Source: Natronobacterium haloterrestre
GTDB lineage: Archaea; Halobacteriota; Halobacteria; Halobacteriales; Natrialbaceae
NCBI RefSeq assembly: GCF_900112205.1
Contig: NZ_FOKW01000004.1
Span: forward strand, 248,001-312,000
Length of the DNA stretch: 64,000 nt
Direction of reading: 5' to 3'
Positions 26,615 to 34,365 of the stretch are shown piece after piece. The translations under genes were made by a program, and so were the position numbers. The notes beneath the pieces are model-generated. The model ran no database searches. It saw only the letters and a list, made by a program, of their open reading frames with translations, and was not told the origin of the DNA. Each line of letters opens with the position of its first letter. Within the stretch, counting starts at the first letter, position 1.

Positions 26615-27828
26615 CGGACGCGGCGGCGACCGGCGTCGACGACGAAGCCGTCCTCCTGGTCGGGCACGGCTCGCGACGCGAGAAGTCCAACGAACAGGTC
26701 CGGGAACTGGCCGCCGGCCTCGAGTCGCGACTCGGCGTCCCCGTCGACGCCGCCTTCCTCGAACTCGCGAAGCCGTCGATCGAGGACGCGATCGCCGACC
26801 TCGCGACGGTCGTCTCGGAACTGACGGTCGTTCACTGCTCGCTGTTCGCCGCGAGCCACGTCAAGAACGACGTCCCGGTCTCGATCGAGCAGGCGCGTGC
26901 GGAACACGACGGCCTGACGATCAACAACGGCAGGCACCTGGGGATCCACCCGGCCATGCTCGAGGTGCTCGACGACCGCGCCGCCGCGGTCGAGCGGGAC
27001 CTCGGCGTCGACCGCGAGGAGGACGAGGTCGCGGTCGTGCTCTGTGGCCGGGGCTCGAGCGATCCGGACGCAAACGCCGACGTCCACAAACTCGCTCGCC
27101 TCCTGTACGAGGGACGGGGGTTCGGCCGCGTCGAGGCCTCGTTCGTCGGCGTCACGGAGCCGACCCTCGAGGAGACGTTGCACGACCTCTCCAAACACCG
27201 GCCGGACGCCGTCGTCGTGCTCCCCTACATGCTCGGGGACGGCGTCCTCACCCAGCGGGTACGGGACTGGACGGCCGACTTCGACGAGGACTACCCTTAC
27301 GTCGACGCACTCGCGGGCGAGCCGCTCGGGACCGACTCCCGGCTGCTCGACGTCTTCGCCGACCGGTGGCAGGAGGCCCGCACGGACAGCGTCGAGATGT
27401 CCTGTGACACGTGCAAGTACAAGGTCGGCCTCGAGGGCTACGAGGAGGACGTCGGCGGCGCTCGCGCCATGCTGCGTGCGCTGACCCACCGGGAGAGCCA
27501 CGCCGACCGCGACGACGTCGACGACGAACCCCACAGCCACGACGCGCCCGCGAAACACGTCGCCGTCTGTACGAACCGGACCTGTGCCGAGGCGGGCGCG
27601 CCGGCCGTCCTCGAGCGCCTGCGGCAGGCGGTCCGGGACGCGGACGACTGCGACGCACGGGTCACGCGCTCGTCCTGTCTGGGACGGTGCGGCGACGGCC
27701 CGATGGTCGCGGTCTATCCCGACGGGATCTGGTACGGCGACGTCGCCGAAGACGACGCCGGCCGGATCGTCGGGGAGCACCTCACCGACGACCGGATCGT
27801 CAGCGACCTCGTCGACCAGACGCTGTGA
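26611..27828 (+). CDS. cbiX: sirohydrochlorin cobaltochelatase CbiX fused to a [2Fe-2S] thioredoxin-fold domain
   Basis: 405 residues. Two chelatase half-domains: the first with VLLVGHGSRREKSNEQVREL and VVHCSLFAASHVKNDVP, the second beginning AVVLCGRGSSDPDANADVHK and containing VLPYMLGDGVLTQRV. The first half keeps the catalytic His of GHGSR; the second has CGRGSSD in its place. After a His/Asp-rich linker (about 290-310) comes a C-terminal domain with CTNRTCAEAGAPAVL and SSCLGRCGDGPMVAVYPDG, the cysteine pattern of thioredoxin-like [2Fe-2S] ferredoxins. A further SCDTCKYK pair precedes the linker. It inserts cobalt early, into sirohydrochlorin, making this genome contain both early (CbiX) and late (CobN) chelatases. 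Confidence 0.88.
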   Translation: MTDAAATGVDDEAVLLVGHGSRREKSNEQVRELAAGLESRLGVPVDAAFLELAKPSIEDAIADLATVVSELTVVHCSLFAASHVKNDVPVSIEQARAEHDGLTINNGRHLGIHPAMLEVLDDRAAAVERDLGVDREEDEVAVVLCGRGSSDPDANADVHKLARLLYEGRGFGRVEASFVGVTEPTLEETLHDLSKHRPDAVVVLPYMLGDGVLTQRVRDWTADFDEDYPYVDALAGEPLGTDSRLLDVFADRWQEARTDSVEMSCDTCKYKVGLEGYEEDVGGARAMLRALTHRESHADRDDVDDEPHSHDAPAKHVAVCTNRTCAEAGAPAVLERLRQAVRDADDCDARVTRSSCLGRCGDGPMVAVYPDGIWYGDVAEDDAGRIVGEHLTDDRIVSDLVDQTL

Positions 27829-27896
27829 GTATCGAACGCCAACCGACTTCGACTACACGACGAAACCACACGACGAAACCACGAGATCAGACATGA
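27825..27896 (+). other. 23-codon bridging mini-ORF between cbiX and the DUF3209 gene
   Basis: A GTG overlapping the cbiX stop (GTGA) opens a frame that ends in the TGA overlapping the ATG of the DUF3209 gene (ATGA), so a ribosome could pass through without a gap. The peptide is rich in Thr, Arg and Asn and basic, unlike real proteins here. A direct repeat (acgacgaaaccac, twice with small change) makes up the middle. A coupling device or chance. Confidence 0.35.
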
Positions 27897-28264
27897 GCTG
27901 CCACGAAATCGAAGCGCTACGACTCGGACTGATGAACGTCCTCGGCGTCGGGGACGACAGTGACCGCGAACACGCACGACAGGAACTCGAGGGCCACCTC
28001 GAGGGGCCGATCGAGGGACTCGTCGAGGCCGACAGCCTGGCCGAGATCGAACGCCACCTCGACGCGGCCCTGGTCGACCTCGAGAGCGACCTCGCCGCGA
28101 CGGAGGCCGACGACCCCGCCTACGACTACACGCGGGGGCGACTGCTCGAGCTTCGAAACGCCGAGCGCGCGGTAAAGCGGTTACGAACGCAAGGCGAGAG
28201 CGTCGTCGATGGGCTCGGCGAGGCCCACGACGCGCTCCACGAGACGTTCCCGGTCGAAGAATGA
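27893..28264 (+). CDS. DUF3209-family protein
   Basis: 123 residues, almost entirely helical. It begins MSCHEIEALRLGLMNVLGV, the start I recall for DUF3209, a small family that repeatedly sits beside cbiX and other cobalamin genes in haloarchaea and some bacteria. The early Cys-His pair (residues 3-4) and Glu5 could bind metal, so a cobalt chaperone or storage role is conceivable, but nothing in the sequence proves it. Later residues form heptad-like helices (RLLELRNAERAVKRLRTQGE). It overlaps the beta-propeller gene by ATGA. Confidence 0.8.
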   Translation: MSCHEIEALRLGLMNVLGVGDDSDREHARQELEGHLEGPIEGLVEADSLAEIERHLDAALVDLESDLAATEADDPAYDYTRGRLLELRNAERAVKRLRTQGESVVDGLGEAHDALHETFPVEE

Positions 28265-29550
28265 GCGCGAGGGACACCGGGACGGGCGACCGGCCGCTCG
28301 GCGGGGAGTTCCGTCGACGGTCGCTCGGCGATATCGAGCCGGCTCGTACCCGCCACATGCGGACGCGGTCGGCCGTCCGCGTCTCGGACGAGGGGATCTT
28401 CGCGGGGACGCGGGACGGGACGGTGACCGCGTACGGTCGGGACTCCCTCGAGCCACAGTGGTCTGCGACCCACCCGGGCCGGCCGGTCGGAATCGCGACC
28501 CTCGAGGGAGCGGACGAACGGACGGTCATCGTCGCCGGCCGCGGCGAACGCGGGGCAATCGTCGCCTACGACGCGGAGACGGGCGACTCACGCTGGCGAT
28601 ACGACGCGGCCGAGGACGTCGGGGATCCCGCCGACACGGGGGTGTTCGCCCTCCCGTACGTCGTCGCGCTCGAGTCCGACGGCGACGGCGGCCTGTACGC
28701 CGCGGCCAGGCGCTACGAGCGCGACGGCGACGAGCGCCGCTGGGAGAGCGTCGTCTACGCGTTCGGGGCCGACGGGACGGTCCGCTGGCGATACGGGACC
28801 GACGCGTCGCCGATCGCGATCGACCTGGATACTGCCGAGGGGGCGGATCGGGTGGCGGTCGCGTACAACCGCTGTCCCGGCCGACACGACAACGGCCTGG
28901 TCGTCCTCGGGGCCGAGACGGGCGACCTCGCCTGGACCTGGGACCCCGGAACCGACGGCGAGCGCCGCGTTGGCGACGTCTCCCTCGAGGGCGGCCGCGC
29001 AGCGGTCGCGAGCCACGGGGACAAGCGCGGCTACCTGCTCGAGTCCGGCGGAGCCGAACGGTGGCGGGTCGACCTCGCCGTCGAGACCGAAATCGGCGCG
29101 GAGACGCTGTACGCCTATCCGAACCACGCGTGTCTCGCGGACGGCACCGTCGCCTTCGCGACCGGGAACACGTACGCCGAAGAGGGTCGCGGGACGGAGC
29201 ACCGGCACCCGAACGAGCATCGCCTCGCGGTCGTCGACGCCGAGACGGGCGACCCGCTGTGGGACGCCGATCTCGGCGGGTTCGTGAACGGGCTCGCGTC
29301 CGACGACGGGACGCTCGTCGCCCCCTGTGCACAGAACTTCCGCGTCCGCGATCCTGACACCCACGCGGTGCGCTGGTTCGACCTCGAGTCCGAGTCGGGG
29401 GGCGCGGCTGGCACGGAGCGATTCGACGGGATCGCTGCGGCGGCCGCGATCCACGACGGGACGATCGCCGCGATCGAGGAGCCGGTCGAGTACCACGACG
29501 AAGGAGAGACCCGCGGCGAGTACGCCCTCCACGTCGGATCGGTCGTCTGA
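28261..29550 (+). CDS. cytoplasmic PQQ-like beta-propeller protein of the cobalamin operon
   Basis: 429 residues. At least five repeats of the PQQ/BamB propeller blade, each with a strand set around an AxDxxTGxxxW core: AYDAETGDSRWRYD, AFGADGTVRWRYG, VLGAETGDLAWTWD, AVVDAETGDPLWDAD, and the first as AYGRDSLEPQWSA. There is no signal peptide, Tat motif or lipobox, unlike most such proteins, so it should act in the cytoplasm. It is joined to DUF3209 by ATGA and followed by a T-run, so it is the last gene of the cobalamin operon. It might bind a corrin or scaffold the enzymes; function unknown. Confidence 0.8.
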   Translation: MSARDTGTGDRPLGGEFRRRSLGDIEPARTRHMRTRSAVRVSDEGIFAGTRDGTVTAYGRDSLEPQWSATHPGRPVGIATLEGADERTVIVAGRGERGAIVAYDAETGDSRWRYDAAEDVGDPADTGVFALPYVVALESDGDGGLYAAARRYERDGDERRWESVVYAFGADGTVRWRYGTDASPIAIDLDTAEGADRVAVAYNRCPGRHDNGLVVLGAETGDLAWTWDPGTDGERRVGDVSLEGGRAAVASHGDKRGYLLESGGAERWRVDLAVETEIGAETLYAYPNHACLADGTVAFATGNTYAEEGRGTEHRHPNEHRLAVVDAETGDPLWDADLGGFVNGLASDDGTLVAPCAQNFRVRDPDTHAVRWFDLESESGGAAGTERFDGIAAAAAIHDGTIAAIEEPVEYHDEGETRGEYALHVGSVV

Positions 29551-29556
29551 GCGGCG

Positions 29557-29565
29557 TTCTTTTTT
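29557..29565 (+). terminator. poly-T terminator of the cobalamin operon
   Basis: ttcttttttg begins seven bases after the propeller stop codon, the typical U-rich archaeal termination signal. Nothing else but an unremarkable 90-base leader separates it from the next gene. Confidence 0.6.
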
Positions 29566-29654
29566 GCCCTCTCCCGTCCGCGCGGTCGCCTGTACGGACG
29601 CACACGCAAGCGAAACCACCACAACGCTGTCGCTTGTGAATCTTCCCGCTAACA

Positions 29655-30827
29655 ATGGGCTACGGCGACCACGGCTCCGGAGGGCGTCCGGACCTCGGGC
29701 CACCTCCACGCGGCGGCGATAGGGCGGATCGAACGAGTCGGAGGCTACTCCCCGACGGCGGACAGGCGGAAGTCGAAGAACCCGAGGAGGAGGAAGGCGA
29801 CGACGAACCCTCCGAACCTGAAGCCAGCGGAGAGGACGAGAGCGACGAGCACATGGGCGAGGAACCGACTGCGGAAGACGACGAAGCGGAACCGGAGGAA
29901 GACGAATCCGAACCCGAGGCAGAACCGGACTCCGCAGACGAATCGACCGACGAGGAATCAGCAGACGAGGAATCGGCAGACGAGGAATCAGCAGATGAGG
30001 AATCGGCAGACGAGGAATCGGCAGACGAGGAATCAGCAGATGAGGAATCGGCAGACGAGGAATCAGCAGACGAGGAATCAACAGACGAGGAATCGGCAGA
30101 CGAGCGAGAGGAGGGCCACGCTGACGATGCCGAGGACGTCTACGAGGGCGACGACGCCTCCGGCGTCCTCCATCTCGACCTCGACGGGCTCTTTCTGGAT
30201 CTGCTCGGCCTCGAGGTCAACCTGAACCAGGTCACGCTCGACGTCTCCGCTCGGCCGGGAGGGAACAACCTGCTCGGGAACCTGCTCTCGGCAGTGACGG
30301 GCCTGCTCGACGGTCCGAGCGCCCTGGTGAACAAGGCGAAATCGATGCTCGGCAAACCCGCGGCGTGGCTTCGATCGTTGGCCGGTGGCGTCCGGGACCG
30401 ACTCGGGTCGCTGGCGAGGAAGCCGGGGCAGTTCCTTCGCGGGTTGGTTCGCAAGCCGATGGAGCTACTCCGTGGACTCGGTAGCGGCGAGACGGAAACG
30501 CCGGAAGAACCACCGGAGGAAGCGGACGTCGAGGCCGACGAGGAGGAGCCCGAACCCGAAGAGGGTGACGAGGAGACGGCCGAAGGCCCGGGTCCGATCT
30601 CCAGAGTCATGGGCTGGATACGGGATCGATTCGCCGCGGCCGGAGGCTGGGTAAAGGAGAAATTCGCCGGCCTCGTGCCCGGCTTGCCGGTCGAGGAACT
30701 CATCGCGACGGTCGTCCGGGAGGTCGTACAGGCGCTGCTCGAGCAGGCCGAAGGCGAGGACGGTCGTGAACGTGAACGGGCGGACGAACAGCCGGAAGCG
30801 GACACGCAGGCGGAGGCAGGATCATGA
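29655..30827 (+). CDS. hyperacidic repeat protein with LDLLGL-type domain (cassette gene 1)
   Basis: 390 residues, no assigned function. Residues ~30-165 are Glu/Asp/Ser low complexity including ten DEESA-type pentapeptides. Residues ~172-215 read LHLDLDGLFLDLLGLEVNL then VTLDVSARPGGNNLLGNLL, closely resembling a short module I remember from many uncharacterised bacterial and haloarchaeal proteins (LDLLGL...VxLDIxAxPGxGNLLGNLLCAVAGLL); the usual Cys is Ser here. Basic amphipathic helices follow (LRSLAGGVRDRLGSLARK, LRGLVRKPMELLRGLGSG), then a second acidic region and a C-terminal amphipathic helix VEELIATVVREVVQALLEQ. The charge alternation suggests membrane-surface or protein binding. Its stop overlaps the next gene by ATGA. 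Confidence 0.7.
   Translation: MGYGDHGSGGRPDLGPPPRGGDRADRTSRRLLPDGGQAEVEEPEEEEGDDEPSEPEASGEDESDEHMGEEPTAEDDEAEPEEDESEPEAEPDSADESTDEESADEESADEESADEESADEESADEESADEESADEESADEESTDEESADEREEGHADDAEDVYEGDDASGVLHLDLDGLFLDLLGLEVNLNQVTLDVSARPGGNNLLGNLLSAVTGLLDGPSALVNKAKSMLGKPAAWLRSLAGGVRDRLGSLARKPGQFLRGLVRKPMELLRGLGSGETETPEEPPEEADVEADEEEPEPEEGDEETAEGPGPISRVMGWIRDRFAAAGGWVKEKFAGLVPGLPVEELIATVVREVVQALLEQAEGEDGRERERADEQPEADTQAEAGS
29949..30098 (+). repeat. ten tandem 15-bp units encoding DEESA/DEEST
   Basis: The unit gacgaggaatcagca is repeated ten times with mainly silent changes (gac/gat, tca/tcg), in frame inside cassette gene 1. The silent variation implies the array is not brand new but has been kept as an acidic coding repeat. 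Likely length-variable between strains. Confidence 0.9.
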
Positions 30828-31366
30828 GTGAGGAATCTACTACCGGTACGAGCACGAGTACGAGTTCGGCCGCGGAATCGTTGACCGGGCGTATCGACTA
30901 CGAGGAGATCACCCAGAACATCGACGTCGGCGAACTCGTCGAGGGCACCCAATGGGAGGACGATATCGACGACGAGCAGCCGCTCGGTGAGGCTCTGGGC
31001 GGCCTGATCGGCGCGATCATCGGCCGAAAGCTCGGCGAGACCCTCGGTCGGATGATCGGCGAGATGACTCTCGACGAACTGCTCGGAACGGATAGCGAAG
31101 CGGAGGAGGAAGAGGAGGAAACCGCCGAAGAAGACGAGGAGACCACGGAAGAAGAGGAGGAAGCCGGGGAGGAAGAAACCGACGAGGGAGACGAGCAAGT
31201 CGAAGCCGAATCCGAATCCGAGTCCGGAGGCGAGGGCGAAGAAGCCGAAACCGACGAGGAAGGTTCGGAGAGCAACACCGACGCCGACGCCGACGCCGAC
31301 GGCGACGCCGACAGCGAACCGGAATCCGCCGAAGAAACCGACGAGGACGACAACGAGGAGGCGTAA
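30824..31366 (+). CDS. acidic glycine-zipper protein (cassette gene 2)
   Basis: 180 residues. A Ser/Thr-rich start is followed by DYEEITQNIDVGELVEGTQW and a glycine-zipper-like helix IGAIIGRKLGETLGRMIGEM, with small residues every third or fourth position. The remaining ~95 residues are an almost pure Glu/Asp tail. The zipper segment is clearly paralogous to one in cassette gene 3 (shared pattern IGAxxGRxxGExLGRxIG). Such motifs drive helix packing in membranes or in oligomers, but overall hydrophobicity is too low here for certain membrane insertion. Translationally coupled to gene 1. Confidence 0.7.
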   Translation: MSEESTTGTSTSTSSAAESLTGRIDYEEITQNIDVGELVEGTQWEDDIDDEQPLGEALGGLIGAIIGRKLGETLGRMIGEMTLDELLGTDSEAEEEEEETAEEDEETTEEEEEAGEEETDEGDEQVEAESESESGGEGEEAETDEEGSESNTDADADADGDADSEPESAEETDEDDNEEA

Positions 31367-31370
31367 CCCC

Positions 31371-31424
31371 GTGCCCGTGACGCACCCACTCACGTCCTGG
31401 CGGCGCTCGAGGTGGTCCCCGTGA
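31371..31424 (+). other. 17-codon bridging mini-ORF before cassette gene 3
   Basis: GTG starts five bases after the gene 2 stop and the TGA overlaps the second candidate GTG start of gene 3 (GTGA). If the bridge is meaningful it favours the shorter gene 3 start. The peptide is Trp/Arg-rich and unlike host proteins. Confidence 0.25.
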
Positions 31425-32197
31425 CCGACGGAACGGACCTGAAGGGGATGATCGCCGACGAGGTGAGCAACCAGGTCGGGGTCGGCGATCTGCTCGGCGA
31501 CGGCAGCATCGAGGACGAGGTCGACGCGGGCGAGATCGGTGCGGCGGTCGGCCGGCAGTTCGGCGAGAGCCTCGGTCGGGAGATCGGCGCCTCGATCGGT
31601 CGCAACGTTCACGAGGCACTTGCGACCGAGTTGGCCGGGACCGAGGAGGACGCGGAAGGCGACGAACACGAGGGAGAAGGCGAGGGCGACGACGAGACCG
31701 GAGAACCGCTGCGAACGACGGTCACGACGGCCGTCCGAGATGGGGTCAGCGAGGCGTTCGAGGACAGCAGCGTGCGGGAACCGCTCGAGTCGGTGGCTGA
31801 TAGCGCGACGGGTGAGACGGATCTGCTGGGCGAGGAGGCGGCAGAAGAGGAGGCGGCCGGAGAGGGGGCGGAACCGGACGAACCAGAACAGCCGACAGAG
31901 GAAGCCGAGGAACCCACGGAAACCGACGAAGACGAAGGGGAAGCCGAGGCCGAGGACGGCCCGTCCGCCGACGAACTCGAGGACCTCAGGCGCGAGACGC
32001 TCGAGGATTTCCTCGGGGTGATGTCCTACGAGGACCTGCAGTCGGTCGCAAAGGACGTCGACGTCAAGGCGAACCTGAGCCGCGAGGAGATGACCGAGGA
32101 GATCATCGAGGCCGTGACGGGCGAGGAGAGCGAAGGAAGCGACGGGGACGACGGGGACGACGAGGAAGAGGCAGACGCAACGGCGAACGCCGAGTAA
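31421..32197 (+). CDS. acidic glycine-zipper protein with C-terminal Rho-N/SAP-like motif (cassette gene 3)
   Basis: 258 residues from a GTG start (MTDGTDLK); a GTG three codons upstream is the alternative. Residues ~20-60 carry VGVGDLLGDGSIEDEVDAGE and the glycine-zipper IGAAVGRQFGESLGREIGA shared with gene 2. A middle acidic region has an amphipathic helix TTVTTAVRDGVSEAFEDS. The C-terminal ~50 residues, FLGVMSYEDLQSVAKDV followed by LSREEMTEEIIEAV, look like the helix-extension-helix of Rho N-terminal/SAP-type domains, which bind nucleic acid in known families. Ends in an acidic tail. Function unknown. Confidence 0.7.
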   Translation: MTDGTDLKGMIADEVSNQVGVGDLLGDGSIEDEVDAGEIGAAVGRQFGESLGREIGASIGRNVHEALATELAGTEEDAEGDEHEGEGEGDDETGEPLRTTVTTAVRDGVSEAFEDSSVREPLESVADSATGETDLLGEEAAEEEAAGEGAEPDEPEQPTEEAEEPTETDEDEGEAEAEDGPSADELEDLRRETLEDFLGVMSYEDLQSVAKDVDVKANLSREEMTEEIIEAVTGEESEGSDGDDGDDEEEADATANAE

Positions 32198-32270
32198 CTG
32201 TTGCGGTTCCCGGCAGACTCGAGGCGAGACGATACACCGAGCGAATCGAGAACGACCGCGAGGATACACA

Positions 32271-33128
32271 GTGACAGACCCCACGCGCGAGCAGGTGACG
32301 GAGATCCTGGACGAGACCGACGCGGCGAGCGCCCGGCTTATGACGGCCGGGGACGAGGGCGAGGACGAGGCTCCCGCCGACGCCGACGAGTTCCGCGAGG
32401 CGGCCCGGAAGGCGAACGAACTCGTGGCGTCGGCCGATCCAGACGCGTTGCTCGAGGCGGTCGGACTCGACACCCTCCCCGACGGGTCGGAGCCGTCGTC
32501 GATCCCCGAGGCGATCGCCGAGGGAGACGCCGACGCGGTCGAGGACCTCGAGCGGTTGCTCCGGCTCGCCGATCTCGGAGAGCGGGTCGACGAGGGCGAG
32601 GAGGGGAGCGACCTCGACGCGGCCGTAGGCGGGCTGCAAGCGGCCGCACGCGAGAGCGACTCCGAGAGCGAGTCGGAGAGCGAGTCGGGGGCGACGGACG
32701 ACGCGGGCGGGGAAAGCGACGAGGAGTCCGCGGGTTCGACGGACGACCTCGAGGACCGACTCCGCGAAGCCGTCCAGTCGAACGTCACGGAGTTCAGCGA
32801 CGGCGTCGAGCAACTCCGGGATCGGCTCGAAGCGGCGGTGGAGGGAGGCGACGAGGGGCCCGATACGGACGAAGGCGAAGGCGAAGGCACCAGGGAGCCA
32901 GGGGCCGTCGCGGAAACGGACCGCGAGGGGGTCACGGACGAGGACGACGACCTCCTCGAGTCGGACCTCGGAGCGGGCGGGCGCGACTCCCCCGGCGGCG
33001 CGACCCGCCACTCGACGATGGCCCCGTCGCCCTCGAAGCGGGCGGATCTGCGTGCCGTGCGCCGGTTCTCGACGATGCCGGAGCGGAACCAACTGTTCGA
33101 CGAAGACGAGGATCAGGACACGGACTGA
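32271..33128 (+). CDS. acidic helical protein (cassette gene 4)
   Basis: 285 residues from a GTG start (MTDPTREQVTEILDETDAAS). Predicted helical segments (EFREAARKANELVASADPDALLEAV, broken here as two helices, and DLEDRLREAVQSNVTEF followed by DGVEQLRDRLEAAVEG) alternate with Ser/Glu/Asp low complexity, including a run of SESE dipeptides around residues 125-137. The last ~50 residues become less acidic (SPSKRADLRAVRRFSTMPER), a basic patch found in no other protein of the set. No known domain. It is 73 bases after gene 3 and probably the last gene of the cassette. Confidence 0.65.
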   Translation: MTDPTREQVTEILDETDAASARLMTAGDEGEDEAPADADEFREAARKANELVASADPDALLEAVGLDTLPDGSEPSSIPEAIAEGDADAVEDLERLLRLADLGERVDEGEEGSDLDAAVGGLQAAARESDSESESESESGATDDAGGESDEESAGSTDDLEDRLREAVQSNVTEFSDGVEQLRDRLEAAVEGGDEGPDTDEGEGEGTREPGAVAETDREGVTDEDDDLLESDLGAGGRDSPGGATRHSTMAPSPSKRADLRAVRRFSTMPERNQLFDEDEDQDTD

Positions 33129-33234
33129 CGGGACGGTCGTCGATCGCCCGGCGGGACGGGATGGGGCGGGGACGGGCGGGGACGGGGGCGAGGACGGGGG
33201 TACCACTTTGGTCGTCGCGCCCGCAGGGTCCGGT

Positions 33235-33711
33235 ATGTACGACGCCATCGTCGTCGCGACCGACGGGAGCGAGACCGGAACCGCCGCCGTCGATCACGCG
33301 ATCGGGCTCGCGAGCCGGTTCGACGCCGACCTGTTCGGCCTGACGGTCCTCGAGAGCCGGACCGACTACGACAACGCGATCGTCGATCCCGAGGAGGTCG
33401 ACCGTCGGCGACGGGAGCAAGCCGAAGAGGTCATGGCGGACCTCGAGTCGGCGGCGGCCGAAGCCGGCGTCGACGTCGAGACGGCCGTCGAGTCGGGCGT
33501 CCCGTACGAGGAGATCATCGCGGCCGCGACGGCGCGGGACGCGGACGCGATCGTCGTCGGCTCTCGTGGGCGATCCTCGTTCAAACGGGCGCTGCTCGGC
33601 GGGACCGTCGACGCGGTCGTCAGGTACGCCGACCGGCCGGTGGTGGTCGTCGACGGCCCGGACGAGGACGGCGACGGGAGTGAGACCGGAAACGACTCGG
33701 TCCCCGAGTAA
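33235..33711 (+). CDS. universal stress protein, UspA family
   Basis: 158 residues. IVVATDGSETGTAAVDHAIGLA at the N-terminus and the ATP-binding loop VVGSRGRSSFKRALLGGTVD match nucleotide-binding Usp proteins (GxxGx9G-S/T type; here GRSSFKRALLGGT). Cytoplasmic homodimer expected. The C-terminus has a short acidic tail. It is 106 bases after the acidic cassette and 55 before a second Usp gene. No clear TATA box is visible at the right distance. Confidence 0.9.
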   Translation: MYDAIVVATDGSETGTAAVDHAIGLASRFDADLFGLTVLESRTDYDNAIVDPEEVDRRRREQAEEVMADLESAAAEAGVDVETAVESGVPYEEIIAAATARDADAIVVGSRGRSSFKRALLGGTVDAVVRYADRPVVVVDGPDEDGDGSETGNDSVPE

Positions 33712-33735
33712 CCTGACTCCGTCCGGAGGGCGAAG

Positions 33736-33743
33736 GTTTACTT
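33736..33743 (+). promoter_or_regulatory. TATA-like box for the second Usp gene
   Basis: gtttactt preceded by cgaag (BRE-like), centred 27 bases before the ATG; predicts a leaderless transcript starting at MSLLVPFD. Confidence 0.55.
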
Positions 33744-33766
33744 TCGCTGTCGTATCATACCGTGGT

Positions 33767-34258
33767 ATGTCACTGCTCGTTCCGTTCGACGGCTCCCCGC
33801 TCGCGGAGAAAGCACTCGAGAGGGCGGCCACGTTCGGCGACCACCTCGAGGAAGACGTGATCGCACTGACAGTCATCCCGGACGATGCGGACTACGCTCG
33901 CGACCGCGGCTGGATCGCGCCCGGCGAACCGTTCGACCCCGATGCGATCGCCGCGGGCATGGAGACGCGGGCCCGGGACGTCGCTCCAGAGGCCACGTTC
34001 CGCGTCGAGCGGGTCAGCTCCGACGAACCGACGGCGACCTCGACGACGAACGTCGTCCGCGAGATCCGCCGCGTCGCCGGCGAGGTCGAGGCGACCGTCG
34101 TCTTCATCGGGTCGGAGAACGCCGGGTCGGTGATCTCGCCGCAGTCCAGCGTCGGCAGTCCGGTAGCCAACGATCAGCGGTACGACGTGTACGTGGTCCG
34201 CCACCCGGACGAGACGAGCGACGCGGACGAGGTGTCCGACGTCGACTCGCTCGAGTGA
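33767..34258 (+). CDS. universal stress protein, UspA-like, degenerate ATP loop
   Basis: 163 residues. Begins LLVPFDGSPLAEKALERAATF and retains the Usp fold order, but the nucleotide loop reads FIGSENAGSVISPQSSVGSPV, where the first glycine spacing of ATP-binding Usp proteins is lost. It may therefore not bind ATP. It ends in an acidic tail. It stands between another Usp gene and the first acetyl-CoA synthetase gene, with its own promoter-like box. Confidence 0.8.
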   Translation: MSLLVPFDGSPLAEKALERAATFGDHLEEDVIALTVIPDDADYARDRGWIAPGEPFDPDAIAAGMETRARDVAPEATFRVERVSSDEPTATSTTNVVREIRRVAGEVEATVVFIGSENAGSVISPQSSVGSPVANDQRYDVYVVRHPDETSDADEVSDVDSLE

Positions 34259-34331
34259 TCCAATAACTGGGTCGATATTTTCCGGCAAAATCGACGTGCG
34301 GCGGCCCGGAATCGATCCGATTCGGAGGAAC

Positions 34332-34339
34332 GTTTATCC
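34332..34339 (+). promoter_or_regulatory. TATA-like box for the first acetyl-CoA synthetase gene
   Basis: gtttatcc centred 30 bases before the ATG, with ggaac as a BRE-like element. A TTG start eight codons upstream of this ATG would lie before the predicted transcription start, so the ATG of MVDRNGWE is preferred. Confidence 0.55.
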
Positions 34340-34365
34340 GCTTGACTCGCTTCGGTTCGAACGAC

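Noticed and set aside
30140-32935. Minus-strand open frame of ~930 codons opposite the acidic cassette
   Set aside because: Ser/Arg-rich translation typical of antisense to Glu/Asp codons; the forward genes show ATGA coupling and sensible composition.
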